This document shows positions 5,224-6,894 of a stretch of DNA of 6,894 nucleotides, in pieces (position 1 is the first letter of the stretch; every line of letters begins with the position of its first letter). The notes under the pieces are model-generated. The model ran no database searches. It saw only the letters and a list, made by a program, of their open reading frames with translations, and was not told the origin of the DNA. Origin of the DNA: an uncultured Phycisphaerales bacterium (GTDB taxonomy: Bacteria; Planctomycetota; Phycisphaerae; WQYP01); the NCBI GenBank assembly GCA_903868035.1, contig CAIPTQ010000080.1, forward strand, positions 1 to 6,894. Reading direction: 5' to 3'. Both the position numbers and the translations under genes were made by a program.

Positions 5224-6756
5224 ATGTGCCCGAGAATGATTGTGATGGTCTTCTTGTTGGTCGGTGCCTCTTATGCGTTCGGACAGGCTACAACCCGATC
5301 CTTTTCCATTGGACCCGAAACCACGATCATCGAAGGTCCGTTGAATACGGATGGTACGATCAATTATGTTGAAGCCATCAATGCCATTTTGCGCAAGGGC
5401 ATCACCAGGGAAAATAACGCGGCGATCCCGTTTTTGCAGGCGACTACTAACGCTAAAAACCGGGAAACCAATGCTAGGATTGTCGAAGCGCTCGGTGTGC
5501 AGCTTCCGGCGGACAGTGTAGCCCTGCCTTTGCTCTCTGATTTTGTGGCCACGCAACAGGGCAAACCTCTCACGCCCGAGGAGTCGGGCACACTCGATAG
5601 CGACTTACAAAAGTGCATGGAGCATCCCTGGAAGGCAACGGATTTTCCGAAGATCGCTGCATGGCTCAAGCAAGAGGGTGCCCTGGCGCTGCTCGAAAGA
5701 GCATGCGAACTGCCCCACTGCTACGTTCCCTGGGTCAGCAAGACTACTCCGCCCAATTGGCGTGACGCTCTCCCGTCTCTGGCGCCATTCCGCACCACGG
5801 CCCAGTTGCTGGCCGCCCGTGCCATGTTGCGCGCCGGCAACTCCGACATATCCGGGGCGCTCGACGATCTGCGCCGGGTGCAAACACTGGCGCGGTTTGC
5901 CGCCGAGCAGCGGACGGACTTGTCCGCCTTGGTTGCCGCGGCCGTCGACTTTATCGCCATGCGGGGCTACGACGCGCTTGCGTCCGGCGGGGGCCTTTCA
6001 CCGGAACAACTGAAGTCGTTGCGCCGCCAAATCGCAGAAAGTCCCGCCCTGCCTGCATTTGCCGATGCCGCACAAATTGAGGAGATGTTGGCCCTGGACG
6101 ATGCCATGACTTGCATACGAGGCCAGGGGCAGCGTTGCATTTGCGCACTCGCCGGGGACATGACGCCCGATGTTCAATATGACTTGGGGGCTTTGCCCCG
6201 AACCGATTGGACCGTGCTGCTGAAGACCATCCATCGGGAATGCTCCGCATACCTGACCCTGGCGGCACTTCCGTTTGACCAACGCCTCAAGCATTTCGAG
6301 GAGGCGACGAAAACCGCCATCGATAACAGCGTCCCCGCCTCGCCGTTATTCGGCCCGACCGGTCAGAAAACCGGAAAGGAAGCGGTCGAGGCATTCTTGA
6401 AAATGCGCGCCGGCGAAACTGGCGAACAGTATGCCGCCAGAATGGCGAATTGGTGGGTCGTTGGCAATCCTGATCTATCAAGACGCATGGACATGGTAAT
6501 GGAACGGAGCCAACTGGAACGTAAAATCGCACCCTTGGCGGTCTCCCTGGCGGAATTCCACGCCGCACATGGTGCATATCCTGAATCGCTGGCAGCGCTT
6601 GGTGAACCGGTGTTGCGCGATCCGTTTTCCGGGAAGGAGACCGTCTATCGCCGAGAGGGGGCCGGATATGTTCTTTATTCCGTGGGGCTCAACCAGAAGG
6701 ATGATGGTGGCACGGGGGATGACAGGCCGGTAAGGGCTGAAAGGGCGGAAAAATGA
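5224..6756 (+). CDS. Exported helical protein with planctomycete-type C-terminal module, function unknown
   Basis: This 510-aa protein starts MCPRMIVMVFLLVGASYAFG, a Sec signal peptide with likely cleavage after 'ASYA' or 'AFG'; internal starts at residues 5 or 8 are possible. The mature part is mainly alpha-helical and Ala/Leu-rich (about 45-440), with a stretch reading like helical repeats: 'LLAARAMLRAGNSDISGALDDLRRVQTLARF' region (195-225), 'MRGYDALASGG' and 'PEQLKSLRRQI'. The last 70 residues ('FHAAHGAYPESLAALG', 'VLRDPFSGKETVYRREG', 'GYVLYSVGLNQKDDGG') are a beta-hairpin module widespread in planctomycete proteins and reminiscent of the C-terminal part of pseudopilins. No enzyme motif is seen. 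Seven Cys remain in the mature part. Codon use is more balanced than in the two genes before it. It probably acts in the periplasm; the role is unknown. Confidence 0.87.
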   Translation: MCPRMIVMVFLLVGASYAFGQATTRSFSIGPETTIIEGPLNTDGTINYVEAINAILRKGITRENNAAIPFLQATTNAKNRETNARIVEALGVQLPADSVALPLLSDFVATQQGKPLTPEESGTLDSDLQKCMEHPWKATDFPKIAAWLKQEGALALLERACELPHCYVPWVSKTTPPNWRDALPSLAPFRTTAQLLAARAMLRAGNSDISGALDDLRRVQTLARFAAEQRTDLSALVAAAVDFIAMRGYDALASGGGLSPEQLKSLRRQIAESPALPAFADAAQIEEMLALDDAMTCIRGQGQRCICALAGDMTPDVQYDLGALPRTDWTVLLKTIHRECSAYLTLAALPFDQRLKHFEEATKTAIDNSVPASPLFGPTGQKTGKEAVEAFLKMRAGETGEQYAARMANWWVVGNPDLSRRMDMVMERSQLERKIAPLAVSLAEFHAAHGAYPESLAALGEPVLRDPFSGKETVYRREGAGYVLYSVGLNQKDDGGTGDDRPVRAERAEK

Positions 6757-6792
6757 ATAACGCCGGATCCTACGTGTCCCGCAATAGCATTA

Positions 6793-6894
6793 TTACGTGT
6801 ACTCGGCAAAATCTTCCAGCGGTGCGTCAAAATCGGGCGCTATCGTCACCTTGCCCTTGGCGCTGCCCGCTTTGGGTCCGCTTCGCGGACCACA
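6793..6894 (-). CDS. C-terminal end of an antitoxin-like protein (Phd/DUF2281 type), cut by window edge
   Basis: Reading the minus strand from the right edge gives 33 codons and a TAA stop. The protein ends 'GSAKGKVTIAPDFDAPLEDF' followed by AEYT. This closely resembles the tail 'GSAKG...DDFD.PLEDF.EY' found in small bacterial antitoxins of the prevent-host-death/DUF2281 type, where the tail binds the toxin, usually a PIN-domain RNase. The toxin gene would normally lie immediately downstream, which here means left of 6793. That space holds only 36 bp and then the convergent 510-aa gene, so either the antitoxin is alone or the toxin is upstream, beyond the window. The first residues seen, 'CGPRSGP', are encoded by a perfect DNA hairpin (6875-6891). 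Confidence 0.68.
   Translation of the reverse strand, partial: CGPRSGPKAGSAKGKVTIAPDFDAPLEDFAEYT
6875..6891. repeat. Perfect 7-bp-stem hairpin GGTCCGC-TTC-GCGGACC
   Basis: GGTCCGC (6875-6881), TTC loop, GCGGACC (6885-6891): a strong GC-rich inverted repeat inside the antitoxin-like reading frame, encoding GPRSGP. It looks like a REP-type palindrome, but only one copy is in this window, so repetitiveness is not shown. Confidence 0.5.

Noticed and set aside
5910..5930. Inverted GCGGAC / GTCCGC in the 510-aa gene.
   Set aside because: A short inverted repeat inside a coding region of GC-rich DNA; expected by chance.
6771..6800. TACGTGT repeated at 6771-6777 and 6794-6800 in the convergent gap.
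   Set aside because: A 7-bp repeat partly inside a coding end is too short to interpret. No GC-rich hairpin with a U-tract was found here, so no terminator is called.
1..6894. tRNA or rRNA genes, CRISPR arrays, transposase genes, riboswitches.
   Set aside because: None seen on reading both strands. The only repeats are the short ones listed.

Overview
The window looks like chromosomal DNA of a GC-rich, Gram-negative-type bacterium. The best guess is a member of the Planctomycetota or the wider PVC group, possibly Phycisphaerae-like. The main support is the 5224-6756 protein, whose C-terminal 'HGAYPESL...DPFSGK...GYVLYSVGLN..DDGG' module is very common in planctomycete secreted proteins. The NNC-heavy codon use and Tat-exported TIM-barrel-like protein also fit. 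The taxonomic call is an inference and has not been checked by search.

Layout: five genes on the minus strand fill the left part. They are a mazF toxin fragment cut by the left edge (1-159), its antitoxin mazE (156-410), a 78-aa two-helix membrane protein (528-764), a 307-aa secreted beta-rich protein (788-1711) and a 373-aa SPFH-GYF protein (1804-2925). A 163-bp divergent intergenic region (2926-3088) separates them from three plus-strand genes: a Tat-exported putative glycoside-hydrolase-like protein (3089-4579), a MacroD/YmdB-type macrodomain hydrolase (4604-5119) and a 510-aa exported protein of planctomycete type (5224-6756). At the right edge lies the C-terminal end of a minus-strand gene that resembles a Phd/DUF2281-type antitoxin (6793-6894).

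Transcription units: mazEF share a 4-bp ATGA overlap and a near-consensus promoter (TTGAAA, 17 bp, TATACT) covered by palindromes that look like an autoregulatory operator. The 307-aa and 78-aa genes are 23 bp apart and probably form one unit, read from an extended -10 with nearby palindromic and direct repeats. The Tat protein and macrodomain genes are 24 bp apart and probably co-transcribed. The 510-aa gene has its own extended -10 promoter with two tandem near-palindromes just upstream.

The proteins suggest cell-envelope and secretion functions next to toxin-antitoxin modules. Nothing in the window is a clear-cut new defence or biosynthetic system. The most unusual points are the SPFH-GYF protein with two PPPIP motifs flanking its GYF-like domain, the pairing of a macrodomain hydrolase with a Tat-exported barrel protein, the tandem operator-like repeats at 5127-5159, and a block (about 1800-5110) whose plus strand stays C-rich regardless of gene direction.
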